DNA from: Haliotis asinina
Lineage: Eukaryota; Mollusca; Gastropoda; Lepetellida; Haliotidae
Reading direction: 5' to 3'
DNA: 64,000 bases
NCBI RefSeq assembly: GCF_037392515.1
Contig: NC_090290.1
Coordinates: 310,001-374,000, forward strand
The notes below the pieces were generated by a model. The model was given only the letters and a program-made list of their open reading frames with translations. It ran no database searches and was not told the origin of the DNA. The position numbers and the translations under genes are program-made. Shown one piece after another: positions 23,021 through 35,125 of the stretch. Numbering within the stretch: position 1 is the first letter of the stretch; each line of letters begins with the position of its first letter.

Positions 23021-24140
23021 TCAGTTGCCCCGCACCAGCCTGTAGTAAATGGCCAATCTGCCCCTATAAATACCATACGAAATACAGTGCAAGACCACAG
23101 CCCAGAAGCTTGTGACAAAGATCACTCCAAACGGCAATGTGGGGTGGTTCCAGTCTAATACTGCCTTATAGATCACATGTTTGTGGTCTGCCATCCAATA
23201 CACAATACTGAAGAGGTAATACAGAAGCCCGAACACTACAGGAAAGGGAAAATGAAGTAGACGTACTGGGATTGCAGAAACCATTTGATCAATAAGGACG
23301 ACAACTGAATTCAGAGCATGCACGAACAACTCTCGAGGTTGGATCGCTGTCTTCTCCGTGGCAATAAAAAGGTAAAACCCGCATGTAACTGCTGGGCATG
23401 CTGTGTTAACAACAGTGTACATAATCCACAGAAATATCAGATGCAGCGGTAGCTCGTTCTCTTGTTGGTTTCGAACAATTAGCTCAGTCCCTTCTGCCGG
23501 GTGTGAGTTCTCCTTTGGTGCCTGGAAGGGACGATGATGTTCCTCATGAGATGGTCTGCTGAGGAAGTTGTGGCATGTGCTAGCCCAGACGTGGTGCACC
23601 ACAACGACGGCGTGGGCGACATGGTACGTCGTGAGAAGTGTGTACGTCCAGTATGTGCTGAAGGCTGGCCAGGGAATGGGCGAATGGTACGTCAGGGTGT
23701 TGTACCATAACGTAGTTGTCAGATAGGAAGTAATCAGAATCCTGTAGATTACTATAACTATTGGAGGTACACGCCACTGAAATGAGAAACATTCAAGGAA
23801 ATGACTTGATAGCTGGGACTGGATTGTTTCAAATGCACAAGCAGGTGCTTGTTCGTGTGTGTTAGGTAATGCATACCTTAAAGTTAAACGTTATTGTGAG
23901 AAAATTGGCAAATACCTAAATTGTTGTAATAAGTTTGCAGCACAGATGGATTCATTAGTGCATGACCCGATAGATCTGGTTTTCAATTTGGCATTGATTT
24001 CTTCATTACAAGGTATTTTCATTTGTCGCCTTTATTTGCACGAATGGTTCTGTACACACCTGCCAGATGTAGAACCTTTCACGGGAAACTCCACTGAAAC
24101 CAAAGTTCCTCCACTGACACTCTCTCTTCCTGTCACTCAT
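23021..24140 (-). CDS. Rolling-stone-like multi-pass membrane protein, copy 1 (two exons)
   Basis: Exon 1 is 24060-24140 (ATG to WQ, 27 codons) and ends at a CAG|GTGTGT donor. The 283-bp intron is 23777-24059, with acceptor TTTCTCATTTCAG. Exon 2 is 23021-23776 (WRVPP.. to LVRGN and stop), phase 0. The 278-residue product has an N-terminal CQWRNFGFSG segment and about six hydrophobic segments. The family signature IDQMVSAIPVRLLHFPFP, then GLLYYLFSIVYWMA and VLDWNHP, is typical of Rolling-stone proteins. The Drosophila founder acts in myoblast fusion; the mollusc role is unknown. The paralogue at 42747-44707 shares exon structure and splice phase. Arrays of 33-bp repeats (3') and 51-bp repeats (5') crowd the gene. 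Upstream untranslated exons may exist. No frame breaks are seen, so it looks functional. Confidence 0.8.
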
Positions 24141-24149
24141 GCTTCCATC

Positions 24150-24440
24150 CAATCTGGAGGAACATCATGCATTAGTGTCATAACGGGTTAGGTTAGAATT
24201 TCTTCTGGAGGAACATCATAGACTAGTGTCATGACGGGTTAGGGTTAGACTTGTTCTGGAGGAACATCATACATTAGTGTCGTGGCGGATTAGGGATGGA
24301 CTTTGTTCTGGAGGAACATCATGCATTAGTGTCACAGTGGGTGAGGGATGGACTTTGTTCTGGAGGAACATCATGCATTAGTGTAACAGTGGGTTAGGGA
24401 TGGAATTTGTGCTCGAAGAATATCATGCATGAGTGCAATA
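24150..24440. repeat. 51-52-bp minisatellite, about 5.5 copies, at the 5' side of Rolling-stone copy 1
   Basis: Units starting TCTGGAGGAACATCATGCAT recur at 24153, 24204, 24255, 24307 and 24359. The first unit abuts the exon 1 leader. The paralogue has the same sequence once, near 44720-44750. Confidence 0.85.
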
Positions 24441-24936
24441 ACGAGAATGCCATTGACACTGATAGGGAATGTTGTTTCACGCTGATTTTGACGATATTGC
24501 AACAACACGAAAACTACTGACATCAGACACTGGCATGACACATTTTACAGAACGTTCTCGCCATATCAAGGCTAAGATACTTCGACATCAACACCTTGGT
24601 GTTTACCGTTTCTATGGAACTAAGAAGACCCATCTTTGAAATACTGATCAAGCAGCGCCAATGTTTATGTTATCTACTCATAGCATGTTTGCAGGAAGGA
24701 GTCGAAACACAGGTGCTTAACATGATTCCACATACACACATGGGATACATAGATTCTGTTGTGTGCTGCGTTATGTGTTAGCGTTAAATAAAAAGAAGCG
24801 TCTTACAAAATTCTTACATTCGTTCAACCCTCGTGTGACTGAATATTTTTTTACGTCGATTCTCGACAGACTCGCTGCAATGAAAAACGAAAGTACTTCA
24901 CACAGTGTACCCATGTCGGTCACCAAAATACATATT
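24441..24936. other. Non-coding part of duplication unit A
   Basis: Bases 24480-24740 are diverged relatives of 44790-45010 (shared CACATTTTAC, GTGTTTATGTTA-like and ATGTTTGCAGGAAGG-like segments). No ORF with support. Confidence 0.55.
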
Positions 24937-25499
24937 CTTGAAAAATGAGTGAGTGAGTGAGTTAATATTTTACGTCACATCGGCAATATCTCAGCCATAT
25001 CGTGACGAGAACAACTAATATCAAAATCAATTATATGTCTACTATAAAACCTGTCAACGAAGGACAGTAAAACAACTAGAATATCACAAATGGAATTAAA
25101 ACTAGCATGGAAAGTTAAAAACAACATCACCGTTTGGACAATACACTATAAAATCAGGCTATAGATCGCCAACAACCGAAGGTAGATCACCACACTAGGG
25201 ACCATGGGGACTTACAGTACCTTTGCTACCTACATGGACCCTAGTTGGATTTACACCATCCCTTCAGCTGCTGGCGAGTGTACAATATGCTAGCCAAAAT
25301 TAAAACAACAGGAATACTACGATTAAAAACCCTGGTAGAATTAAATGTACTATCAATGTTTTTGGACTTACGTACCCTCTCAGGAGGACAATAATTTTAC
25401 AATACTTCAACCCCCTTTGAGGGTACAGCCACTAACAATTCTAGTTACGAATCCAAACTACCAGTTATTAAAATACATCTTTTTACAGAAACATATTGC

Positions 25500-28400
25500 T
25501 CAAAATTCAATAAAAAAATCAATTTCTTTTAAAAAACCAAGAATTAAATGAAAACTAACGCTGCTAAAAGATCCTTAATTGTTTTAACTGTAAAATACAT
25601 ATCCCTTGTGATGGACAATTCAACACAGTCAAGCAGGATATGCTTGACTGTGACTCTCTCATCACAAGGGATACAAAATGGAGGATCCTCACCTTTCAAC
25701 AGGTACGCATGAGTATATCTAGTGTGGCCAATACGACATCATCGTAGAATAACCTCTTCAAATCTCGACTGACAACCCAAGTGGGTATAACCAATGTAAG
25801 GTTTTATCTCATGTAATTTATTTATACCTATTTCGGTGTCCCACTTCTTCTGCATCAGGTCACGGATATAACACCTAATGGTGGCTTTGTAATCACTGTA
25901 AGGAATAGGCAGTGGTGTCACAGATTTGTTGAGGGCTGCTTTAGCCACAAGGTAAGTCAATGTGTTACCAGAGATCCCTGCATGGCTGGGTAACCAACAG
26001 AAGACGATGTCGTATTGGCCAGTAGCAAGATCATTATACAATTCAATAATTTCAATTAAAAGTGGATGTTTACAAGAAATATTTTTAACAGCCTGAAGGC
26101 AAGAAAGAGAGTCGGAATATATTATATACTGTTTACGTTTCGGGTGTCTTTGAATATATTTAAGGGCTGTTAATAAGGCGTTAGCTTCAGCTGTAAAAAT
26201 AGAACTATTGTCTGGTAATCTAGAAGATATTGTTCTGGATCCAATGACAGTAGCACAAGCAACTGCGCCACCGTCCGTGGATCCATCTGTAAATAAGGAT
26301 TTATAATTGTTATATATGTTTCAATTGATTATATTCTTGTTTATACTGTAATTCACTGGTGTCTGATTTTTTAAATGTAGTTAATGTTAGGTCAACTTGT
26401 GGCCTAACCAACTGCCAAGGAGGAGAAGAAAGAAGACCGGAGGGAGCTATATTTTCCAGCTCAATGCTAGAAGCAGCAAGAAATGGCTTAATTCTGAGCC
26501 CAAGAGGCGGAAGAAGGGAAGACATTTTGTTATACAAATCCTCATAGAGAGGATTAAAGACACAATTAAATGCGGGATTAGACTCATTAGATGCTAATTT
26601 TGTAATGTATTGTAAAGATAGTTTGATGCGACGTAAGTTGAGAGGAGGCTCATCAGCTTCGACGTATTGACTGTCAATAGGAGAGGTTCTAAAAGAACCA
26701 AGACAAAGTCTTAGGCCTTGGTGGTGAACAGGATCAAGTACTTTTAGGCTGCTTTGACAAGCTCCACCATATACGATGGAGCCGTAATTATAATCAAGTT
26801 TAGATCGCACCAGTGATCTATATAAGTGAAGGAGGGTAGTTTGATCCCCTCCCCATTTTGAATTTGAAACAACCTTTAATAAATCGAGTGCCTTCAGGCA
26901 TTTGGCTTTAAGGGATTTAATATGGGGCAAAAAGGTCAAATGTGAGTCGAAAATAAGTCCCAAGAACTTGGCCTCCTTGACCACTTTGATTGGAGTACCA
27001 CTGAGATATAGTTCTGGGTCTTTATGGGGTTTGTATTTACGACAGAAGTGTATACAATTGGTTTTTGATTTAGAAAATTTGAAGCCGTTTTCAAGACACC
27101 ATTTATCTATTTTGTTTAAACACAGCTGCAGTTGCCGTTCAATAGTATGCATATTTTTACCACGACAAGAAATATTAAAATCATCCACAAATAAAGATCC
27201 ATCTATCAAATCGTTTAAAACTTTAGATAGACTGTTGATCTTGATGCTAAAAAGAGTGACTGACAAAATACTGCCTTGTGGAACACCCTGATCCTGATTG
27301 TAATGATCAGACAGGGTAGAACCCACACGGACTTGAAATTGCCTGTTATTTAAAAAGTTGGCTATGAATTCAGGCAAACGACCTCGCAAACCGAAATCAT
27401 GTAAATCTCTTAAAATGCCATATTTCCATTTTGTGTCGTATGCTTTCTTAAGATAAAAAAAGATAGACACAGCATGTTGTTTATTAATTAGTGCATTCTT
27501 AACAAATGATTCTAAACGCACTAAGTGATCGACTGTACTTCTGTTTTTACGGAAACCACATTGTATATCTGTGATAAGGTTAATAGTTTCCAAGTACCAA
27601 ACAAGTCGATTATTTATCATGCGTTCCATGGTCTTGCAAACGCAGCTAGTTCGTGAAATAGGTCGATAAGTGGATGGATCCGTATGATCATGTCCAGGTT
27701 TAGGTATTGGTATTACTATGGCATCACGCCATGAGGGAGGAAAGTTACCCGATGTCCAAATATCATCAAAAATATTGAGAAGAGTTTCTAAACAGGATTC
27801 TGGTAAGTGCTTGAGGAGTTGATAATGTATGTTATCAGCTCCTGTAGCAGTGTCATGAGCTTGATCAAGCTGCAAGAGCAGTATGGAGTTCATGAATAGA
27901 AAAAGTTTCATTATAATCTTCCCCATTATCTGAGTTGAAATTAATAGTTTTTGTTGTTTTTGATAGTGCTGGAATTTAGGTACATAATTAGAAGAGGAAG
28001 AGTGTGTATCGAGGGTTTCGCCCAGTTTATTTGCGATATCTGTTTTATCAGTAAGTAACTGATCTCCATGTTTAAGATGATGGACAGTAGATTTAGTACC
28101 TTTACCTTTAATTTTTTGGACCATGTTCCATACCTTGGACATGGGTGTCCGAGAATTTATTTTGGATACATAATTTTGCCAAGATTGGCGTTTGTTCTGT
28201 TTAAAAGTACGCCGTGCTTTAGCATTTAAAATTTTAAATTTATTTAAATTATGCACCATAGGATGGCGACGGAAATAATGTTCTGCTTTTTCCTGGCCTT
28301 CCTAGCTTGTTTGCACTCATCGTTGAACCATGGTTTTCTTATGTGTGGAACTGCAGAGGAATTTGGTATACACTCATCAGCTATGGAATTCAGTTCATCA

Positions 28401-29170
28401 TAAAAGCATTTAATAGCATCGGGAACGTCAATAAAACGTTCAGGTTTAAGTTTTTCAGCATACAGTGTTTCATATAAAGCCCAGTTAGCCTTTTTAAAAT
28501 TTCGTCTTGATGATGGTGGAACATCGGATGGAGATACAGCTTTTAATACAGTAGGAAAATGGTCACTTCCACAGAGATCATCGTGGACTGACCATTCAAA
28601 TTCATTTAGTAGTTCTGAATTTGTCAATGACAAGTCAAGAGCAGAATAGGTCCCTGTACCAGGGTGTAAATATGTGCTGGAACCATCATTATAAATACAT
28701 AAATCATTGTCAGAACAAAAGTCCTCCAACAATTTCCCTTTAGTGTTTGTAGTTACACTACCCCAGAGTGGGTTATGCCCATTTCAATCTCCCATTATAA
28801 TACAGGGCTTCGGGAGTTGGTCATACAGGGCTTGAAGATCAGTTTTTGGCAAATGTCGAAGACAGTGAAATATAGAGAGAGCATAGCGTAAACGCTACAT
28901 GTAAAGTAATTCTCACAGCAACAGCCCGCATATTAGTATTTGGTGAAAGAGGGTTTCGAATAACGTTTTGTCTGACTAGAACGGATGACCCGCCAGTGGC
29001 TCTATCGCCGGGAGGTGAAAAAGAATGACATGCATTAAAATGAAGAAGGTCAAATGTATCTGTTTGTTTTAAATATGTTTCTTGGAGACATATCGCTGAA
29101 GATGTAAAATCTTGGACTAATAGCTGTAATTCATGTAAATTTGTCCTCAATCCTCTACAGTTCCACTGTA
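25500..29170 (-). pseudogene. LINE copy 2 ORF2, disrupted
   Basis: Endonuclease pieces lie at 28839-29150 (QETYLKQ) and 28244-28732 (SDHFPT). RT and the start of the RNase H linker are at 26310-28259, and RNase H plus C-terminus at 25500-26280. Several frameshifts separate them, and a stop follows EEVILR near 25739. In RT motif A the catalytic aspartate is replaced: FYLKKAYD here against FDLEKAYD in copies 1 and 3. FVDD is retained. The reading frame leads into QWNCRG without an ATG, as in copy 3. Confidence 0.85.
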
Positions 29171-29188
29171 CAATATTATTGGAATAAA

Positions 29189-30449
29189 CTATCGTTTGGG
29201 GGGATTTATTGGGGATCTACCCCGCACTCGTTTGGAGGGTGACAAGCTATGTGCCCTAGAATGAACGTTTTCAGAAACGTCCATATCTTCAAGAGACCCA
29301 TTCTTATTGTACAACTGAATTTTATTTTGTGATCCTTTAGGAGCTCTGCCACTTTGTTGCTTTGAAGCATCAGGCTTCGGTTTACTTTTCACCGTTTGTT
29401 GACTATCAGCTGTCGATTGAGATTTCGAGTGTGACTGAGATGATGATGATTGGTCAGCAGAAGAAGACTTTGATGTACCAGGAAGTAATTCCTCAGTCTG
29501 GGATGATATAGCAGGGTACAAAAGCTATGGAGAGTCGCAATTTACCCAGGTCAAGGTAGTTTGGCATCCTGTGGATGATTTTGTTATTTTAGAGGTAGAC
29601 TCCGATGATGTTTTTGCTACCGTAGCATAACTCTCTGGAAGATCAGACCTCTTTACCAGTTTTTTTTGCCTCAGAAAAGGAGATATTCTGAGTAAACTTT
29701 ATTCTGTTAATCGCCATTCGACACTGTTTCGAAGAAGATGAGTGATCGCCTGAGCAATTAGTGCATTTTTTTAAAATCACTGTCACAATCTTCTGTTGTG
29801 TGTGTCTTCTCACCACAGTGAGCACACACAACAGACAATGTACAGGTAGATACACCGTGTCCGTATTTCTGGCATTTAAAACACCTGAGCGGGTTGGGAT
29901 GTATGTTTCAACTTGGATGTTACAGTAGCCTGCCTTTACTGACTTAGGAGTGTTTGGAGACGAGAAGGAAAACAGATACGTGTTTGTTTGGATAGTTTCA
30001 GTATTTTTCCGGGTTGAAAAACGCTTGACATAAAGCACACCTTGATCTTTCATTTCGCAGGCTATGTCAAGTTCTGACATGTCAGCAAACAGTCGAGCAC
30101 CATCTCTGACAATACCTTTACTTGTGTTCAGGGTTTTGTGAGCAGAGACCGTGACCGGAATGCCCACGAAAGATTTAATACTCATCAGATTGGTCGCTTG
30201 CTGTTTTTTCCCGCACTCAACTAGCAGTGCACCCGAACGTAAGCGTCTAATGTTTTTAACATCCCCAGCAATACCTTGAATACCTTTAGATACTGCAAAA
30301 GGGTTCAACTGTAATGGTTGCTTGTCAGGAGTTTCAATAACAAGGAAACGTGGCCAATATTCAATCGATGCAGACGGTCTGTGCTCAGTATCAACAGGAT
30401 CAATATCAAGTGGACGTTTTGGTTTTTTTGGTGGGATTTCATAAGCCAT
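29189..30449 (-). pseudogene. LINE copy 2 ORF1, frameshifted
   Basis: Starts at an ATG (MAYEIPPKKPKRP, 30449) equivalent to copy 3 position 49109. The N-terminal half (YWPRFLVIET, NPFAVSKGIQGIAGDV) is intact. The zinc-knuckle region is shifted after YIPT, so the first CCHC box is out of frame and CTNCSGDHSSSSKQC reappears later. Further breaks lie at about 29521-29643. The C-terminus (MDVSENVHSRAHSLSPSKR) matches copy 3. Confidence 0.8.
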
Positions 30450-31080
30450 GGTCAGTGTAATACGGTTCATCATCCGAGCTCCCCACCCCCCACGGAGTAT
30501 CACAAGGACAATGCTAAAAGCAAGCGGGTCTCCAACTTGCAGCACCAAGGATACCCGGATGATATACTCCAGCAGAAGAATTATAAATAATTAATCTACC
30601 AGATTGGCCCATGAGCCACCGCCTTCTGGGCATAAGACTCTAGGCAAAGGTCAGAACGTAAAAAATGCATTTCTGATCAAAATCAGAAAATATCAATTTA
30701 CAATAAAGCGAAGACCGAAATTAAAATGTCCAAATAAAATTTGTGCAATGGCATATATATATATAGTCCATGCACAGGGCTTGGCATGACCAGCCGATTG
30801 GTTGAATCGGGCCAATTCAACCACCCGTCCAGGTGAAGTAAGGGCCGAAGTGGTGTGTTGGGCAAATGAAACGCAGTTAAAAGCCCATCTGCCCTCAACC
30901 ACCAGGATCCCGTCCTCCACCGACACGGGACGCAACCCACGGCAAACAGGTTACCCAATTTAGTCGCCTCTTACGACAAGCAATGGGGTGCTGTGAACAC
31001 ATTCTATCCCGGGTCCACACGGGATCGTTACCCAGCACCCACCACGAGGAGGTGGCTCTTCATGGGTGAACTTGAAAAAT

Positions 31081-31860
31081 TAAACTGCTCTCTCGTATCC
31101 GATGAGCAGCGTTCAAGCACAGGCCTTCGTGTCATTGAGAGGATTAAAGATTTTCTAAAATATGTATAAAAAAATTTGACATGATCCCGAGGGTAGTCAG
31201 GAATGGGTAGTCATTTGCACTGACGCGTTAATAAGTACATATTCATTTTAGGAAAGCAACATTTGCATCTGTCATACTGCAATGTTTTGTTTTATAGTTC
31301 AACTCACATCAACAGCTGCAAGTTGCAAACCATCCTGAGGATAGATTAGACTGAGTCCATGTCTTGAAAGTATTTGTACGTTTTGTCCAACTACATTCTA
31401 TTACATTCTACTACAATACAACTCATTCCTATTATCTTATCTCCAGTTCTACTCACCTCAGATGCTGAAATGAAACTGAAGGACTGTGTTTCCACTGAAC
31501 CACAGTAATTTGATGTCATTTTGTTCAATTATGAGATGTGTCACTTCCAATTACAGCTCTATAAGCACTGCACACGTTTATGTGTATGAACATTGTCAAA
31601 TATATGAGCCCGTTGCTGATAATATGCATGTAAATTTCTCATTGTATGAAGGCGTTTATTTAAAAACTATAATTAACACCATTGCATATGAATTTATTCA
31701 GTGACATATATTCACGTCTGGCAACCAAGACCTGAACATTGTTTGTTCGCCATTTAATTTTCTCTGAAAAGTCACGTGTCGCTGACGAGTGCACGAGTCA
31801 CAACCTTCAGAGAAGCATCGGAAGTGAGAACTGTTTTGTTGGAAAAGAATTCGCCCAAAA
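31081..31860. other. Duplicated block A2 with conserved donor-like site
   Basis: Related to 57800-58480. On the minus strand both blocks contain CATCTGAG or CATCGAG followed by GTGAGTAG, a strong splice-donor pattern (boundary at 31457 and 58057). Preceding sequence is alignable but carries compensating one-base indels, so it is more likely an untranslated exon than coding. It lies upstream of Rolling-stone copy 1. Confidence 0.45.
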
Positions 31861-32860
31861 GAGGTGAACATTTTCGCATGGTCTTTGAATACTAGATGTA
31901 AATCTTTGAATTATATTTTATCTCATTTCAACAATTGGTGTAAAGTTTAAGTACAAATTAATATTTTACCACTTTTCTGTAATACTTCCGATCTAAGAAA
32001 ATCCTAGGACCGTGTGTGTACGTCTCCTGATCACGTGACAGGGGATCTGGCGGTATTCTGTCTGTAGAGCCTGAGCTAGTGAATTTCTCCTCAGTGGAAG
32101 CGGTAGAATCCCAAGGTCTCACGTCTTCAGCGTCAACCTACTCGCGTCCTGTTGCCAGTTCTGCTGCTGCCACTGACGAACATTCCTGGCCCAAACCAAT
32201 CTTCGACATCGATATTCCGGCGGTAACCTCATGGCCCTGAACGGTCTAATTCCATGCTGACATAGCCGTCTGGACATTGTTCATCTGCTGACGCCTTGAC
32301 CAAACGTCCTCACAGCGATGAATAGGTTTCTTAAATGAAGCGGTCGTAAACAAAGGTCCTCCTTGGGGGTAGTCGACCGGTCCTAGGCCTGTCTGCTGTC
32401 CTGCCAGTTTATCTGTAACGTATGACCAATGTCCTAGTCGTTCTTTTTCAACAACCCAGGATTCTTACAAGTTGGTCGTGCGTTTGCTGCAGCTGCGACA
32501 TACCAATCATTCCTTCTCTTTGTTAAGCTGATAATCGAGGCATGTTCTTCTGGTTTTCAGATGATCATAGCAAAGACCAATTTCAAACGTGTTTTACAAC
32601 CAGTCTCAAAAAGGGTGATTTTATGCTCATGCAGGAAATTTCACTGAATATAGTCATTTCTCCGCTTCTAGCATGCAACGCGTGCATTTCGTTCAGACGT
32701 CATCCATTTTTGTGTTTGGGCAATGTGTTCCGAACGTTGATATTTTTAAATGTTTTTGACCATATGTTTTACCACAGGGAGTCATCCCTATAAGAAGTGC
32801 CACCAAACATACACCTAATTATTCACTGTTCGACAGTAGCGACACGCCACGATTATAAAG
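31861..32860. other. No gene recognised
   Basis: About 1 kb, unit-A specific, with no supported ORF. It may be flanking part of the decayed Tc1 element that follows. Confidence 0.45.
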
Positions 32861-33900
32861 GGGACAGAGGGACCAAGCGTCAGGAAGACTGAATGCTGGC
32901 CAGATTGCAAGACATTTTGCAAATCCTTTTTGTTAATGTTTGAACAATATACCGCCTGCAGCAACGAGTCCAAGCCACCATCCTTACAGTGGAAGACCGC
33001 CTGTGGCAACGTGGAGGCAAAATCGTCAGATTGTCCGTCATCGCCTGCAAAATCGTTTTGCTATGGAAACTGTACGGACAACCATTGGCAATCACCAGAG
33101 ACCAATCAGCGCTGAGACAGTGCCGAGGCTTTGAGACAGAGAAATGTCAGGTTTCGCAGGCTTTACCTATCCTCACTGTTCGACATTGTCTTGCTCGTCT
33201 CCAGTGGGCCACATTTCATCTGATCTGGCGTCACTGGGAGTGACGAACTGTAGTCCTCTCTCGACTGCTGAATGAGAGTTGCGAAAACGCGGGGAGCGTT
33301 TTGCAGATGATTGTATCCTGGAAAGAGACGTTTTGGGAAGTCCGAGCCCAATGGTGTGGGAGGCTATTGCGCTCAGTTACAAACTAAGCCCTATGGTGTT
33401 TCAGAATATTGGTCTGGGCACAGGAAATTATGTAACATCTGCCCGCTACATTGATCAAGCGCTGAGACCGTTCGTCGTGCCACATTTGGTCGTCATGGAA
33501 ACCATGTCTTCCAGCAGGACAATGCACGTGCCCGTACTGCCAGAGCAGCAGACGTTCTCCGTCAACACTGCATACCAACTCTCTTCAATAGCCAGTCCAG
33601 ACTTAAACCCGGTCGAACAAGTGCAGCTGAACTCTCTCTGGCGTTCTACCGAGTTTGGGCGGGAGTTCTTCTGGCCTTCATCAGTCGTCCCACCCACTCC
33701 ATGTACAGACGATGCAACGCTGTTGTCAACGCTCAAGGAAGCCATACACGTTACTGACTTTTAGATCGTACTGTCGCGCCATCTGTCGTCATTTTGACTG
33801 TCTGAATTTTGTCTTTAAACATTGATGATAATCATGTCAATTTTGAAATCTTTCCGACAATTATTATCATGATGTTATTTACATGTGTTTGAATTACCAA
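32861..33900 (+). pseudogene. Decayed Tc1-like transposase
   Basis: Scattered frames show family motifs. ARLQWATFHL and HWE near 33200 correspond to the segment before the first catalytic Asp. RKRGERFADDCILERD (about 33280) and PMVWEAIAL follow. Near 33500-33620, VFQQDNARA-like and SPDLNPVEQ motifs appear in different frames. Several frameshifts and stops are present. The terminal repeats were not identified. It occurs only in unit A. Confidence 0.65.
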
Positions 33901-34324
33901 TTTCAAAAATGGAGTGACGTTTTTGTCCCGGCTCTGTATGATATAATTTATATTTTGCATGCGAGTGTACTATTAGAACACAAAGGATGTCAGAGATCGT
34001 TTATTTCGACCTGACATAACACCTCGTCCCTCCTTGTGGATATCTGATAGTCCCTCTATAGTTCACACTGACCATACAACGTCTTTCACGTCTTTGTTCA
34101 TCGATATTTTTAGGGTTGTAACTGACACAGCAAGCGATCCATCTGTGTTTGTGATTGTTTCGTGACACCATACTCTGTAATAAAGTAGAAGCAGATGTAT
34201 TATATTCCTCGACGTCAGTAGACAGTCGAAAATGAATGAACGGACAGCATTGCCTCTATTATCAGTATGAGATGAGAATTTATATATTGATGACGGTCAG
34301 GAGGACAGCAGAAGGAGATAATAG
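33901..34324. other. Duplicated block A3
   Basis: Bases 33990-34200 align loosely with 58880-59080 (shared TTGTAACTGACACA, CATCTGTGTT and GTGACACCAT-like words). No coding support. Confidence 0.55.
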
Positions 34325-35125
34325 TGACGGTTAATATCAGATTTAGGAGAAAATACTGATGAACAGTGTGATAACAGGAGGAGATAAAGATAGTTAATAT
34401 GGGTTTTAGGAGAAAAATAAACGATGAACAGTGTGATAGCAGGAGGAGATAAAGATGGTTAATACAGGTTTTAGGGGAAAGTATCTATGAACAGTGCGAT
34501 AACAGGAGATGAAGATGGTTAATATAGGTTTTAGGGGAAAGTATCTATGAACAGTGTGATAACAGGAGGAGATAAAGATGGTTAATATAGGTTTTAGGGG
34601 AATGTATCTATGAACAGTGTGATAACAGGAGGAGATAAAGACGGTTAATATAGGTTTTAGGGGAAAGTATCTATGAACAGTGCGATAACAGGAGGAGATA
34701 AAGATGGTTAATATAGGTTTTAGGGGAAAGTATCTATGAACAGTGCGATAACAGGAGGAGATAAAGATGGTTAATATAGGTTTTAGGGGAAAGTATCTAT
34801 GAACAGTGTGATAACAGGAGATAAAGATAGTTAATATAGGTTTTAGGGGAAAGTATCTATGAACAGTGTGATAACAGGAGATAAAGATGGTTAATATAGG
34901 TTTTAGGGGACAGTATCTATGAACAGTGCGATAACAGGAGGAGATAAAGATGGTTAATATAGGTTTTAGGGGAAAGTATCTATGAACAGTGCGATAACAG
35001 GAGGAGATAAAGATGGTTAATATAGGTTTTAGGGGAAAGTATCTATGAACAGTGCGATAACAGGAGATAAAGATGGTTAATATAGGTTTTAGGGGACAGT
35101 ATCGATGAACAGTGTGATAGCAGGA
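34325..35125. repeat. 60-63-bp minisatellite, about 13 copies
   Basis: Units contain GAACAGTGTGATAACAGGAG and GTTAATATAGGTTTTAGGGG. Some units lack one GAG triplet (60 bp instead of 63). Confidence 0.9.

Larger units (their letters stand above)
24947..31070 (-). mobile_element. LINE copy 2, full length but decayed
   Basis: Complete minus-strand element of 6124 bases with a perfect 10-base target duplication CTTGAAAAAT at 24937-24946 and 31071-31080. The 3' end is a (CACT)n-type tail, read as TGAGTGAGTGAGTGAG on the + strand from 24946. It is very similar to copy 3 over its whole length but has many frame breaks. Confidence 0.9.

Noticed and set aside
33384-33745. Minus-strand ORFs opposite the decayed Tc1
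   Set aside because: Shadows of the plus-strand transposase relic.
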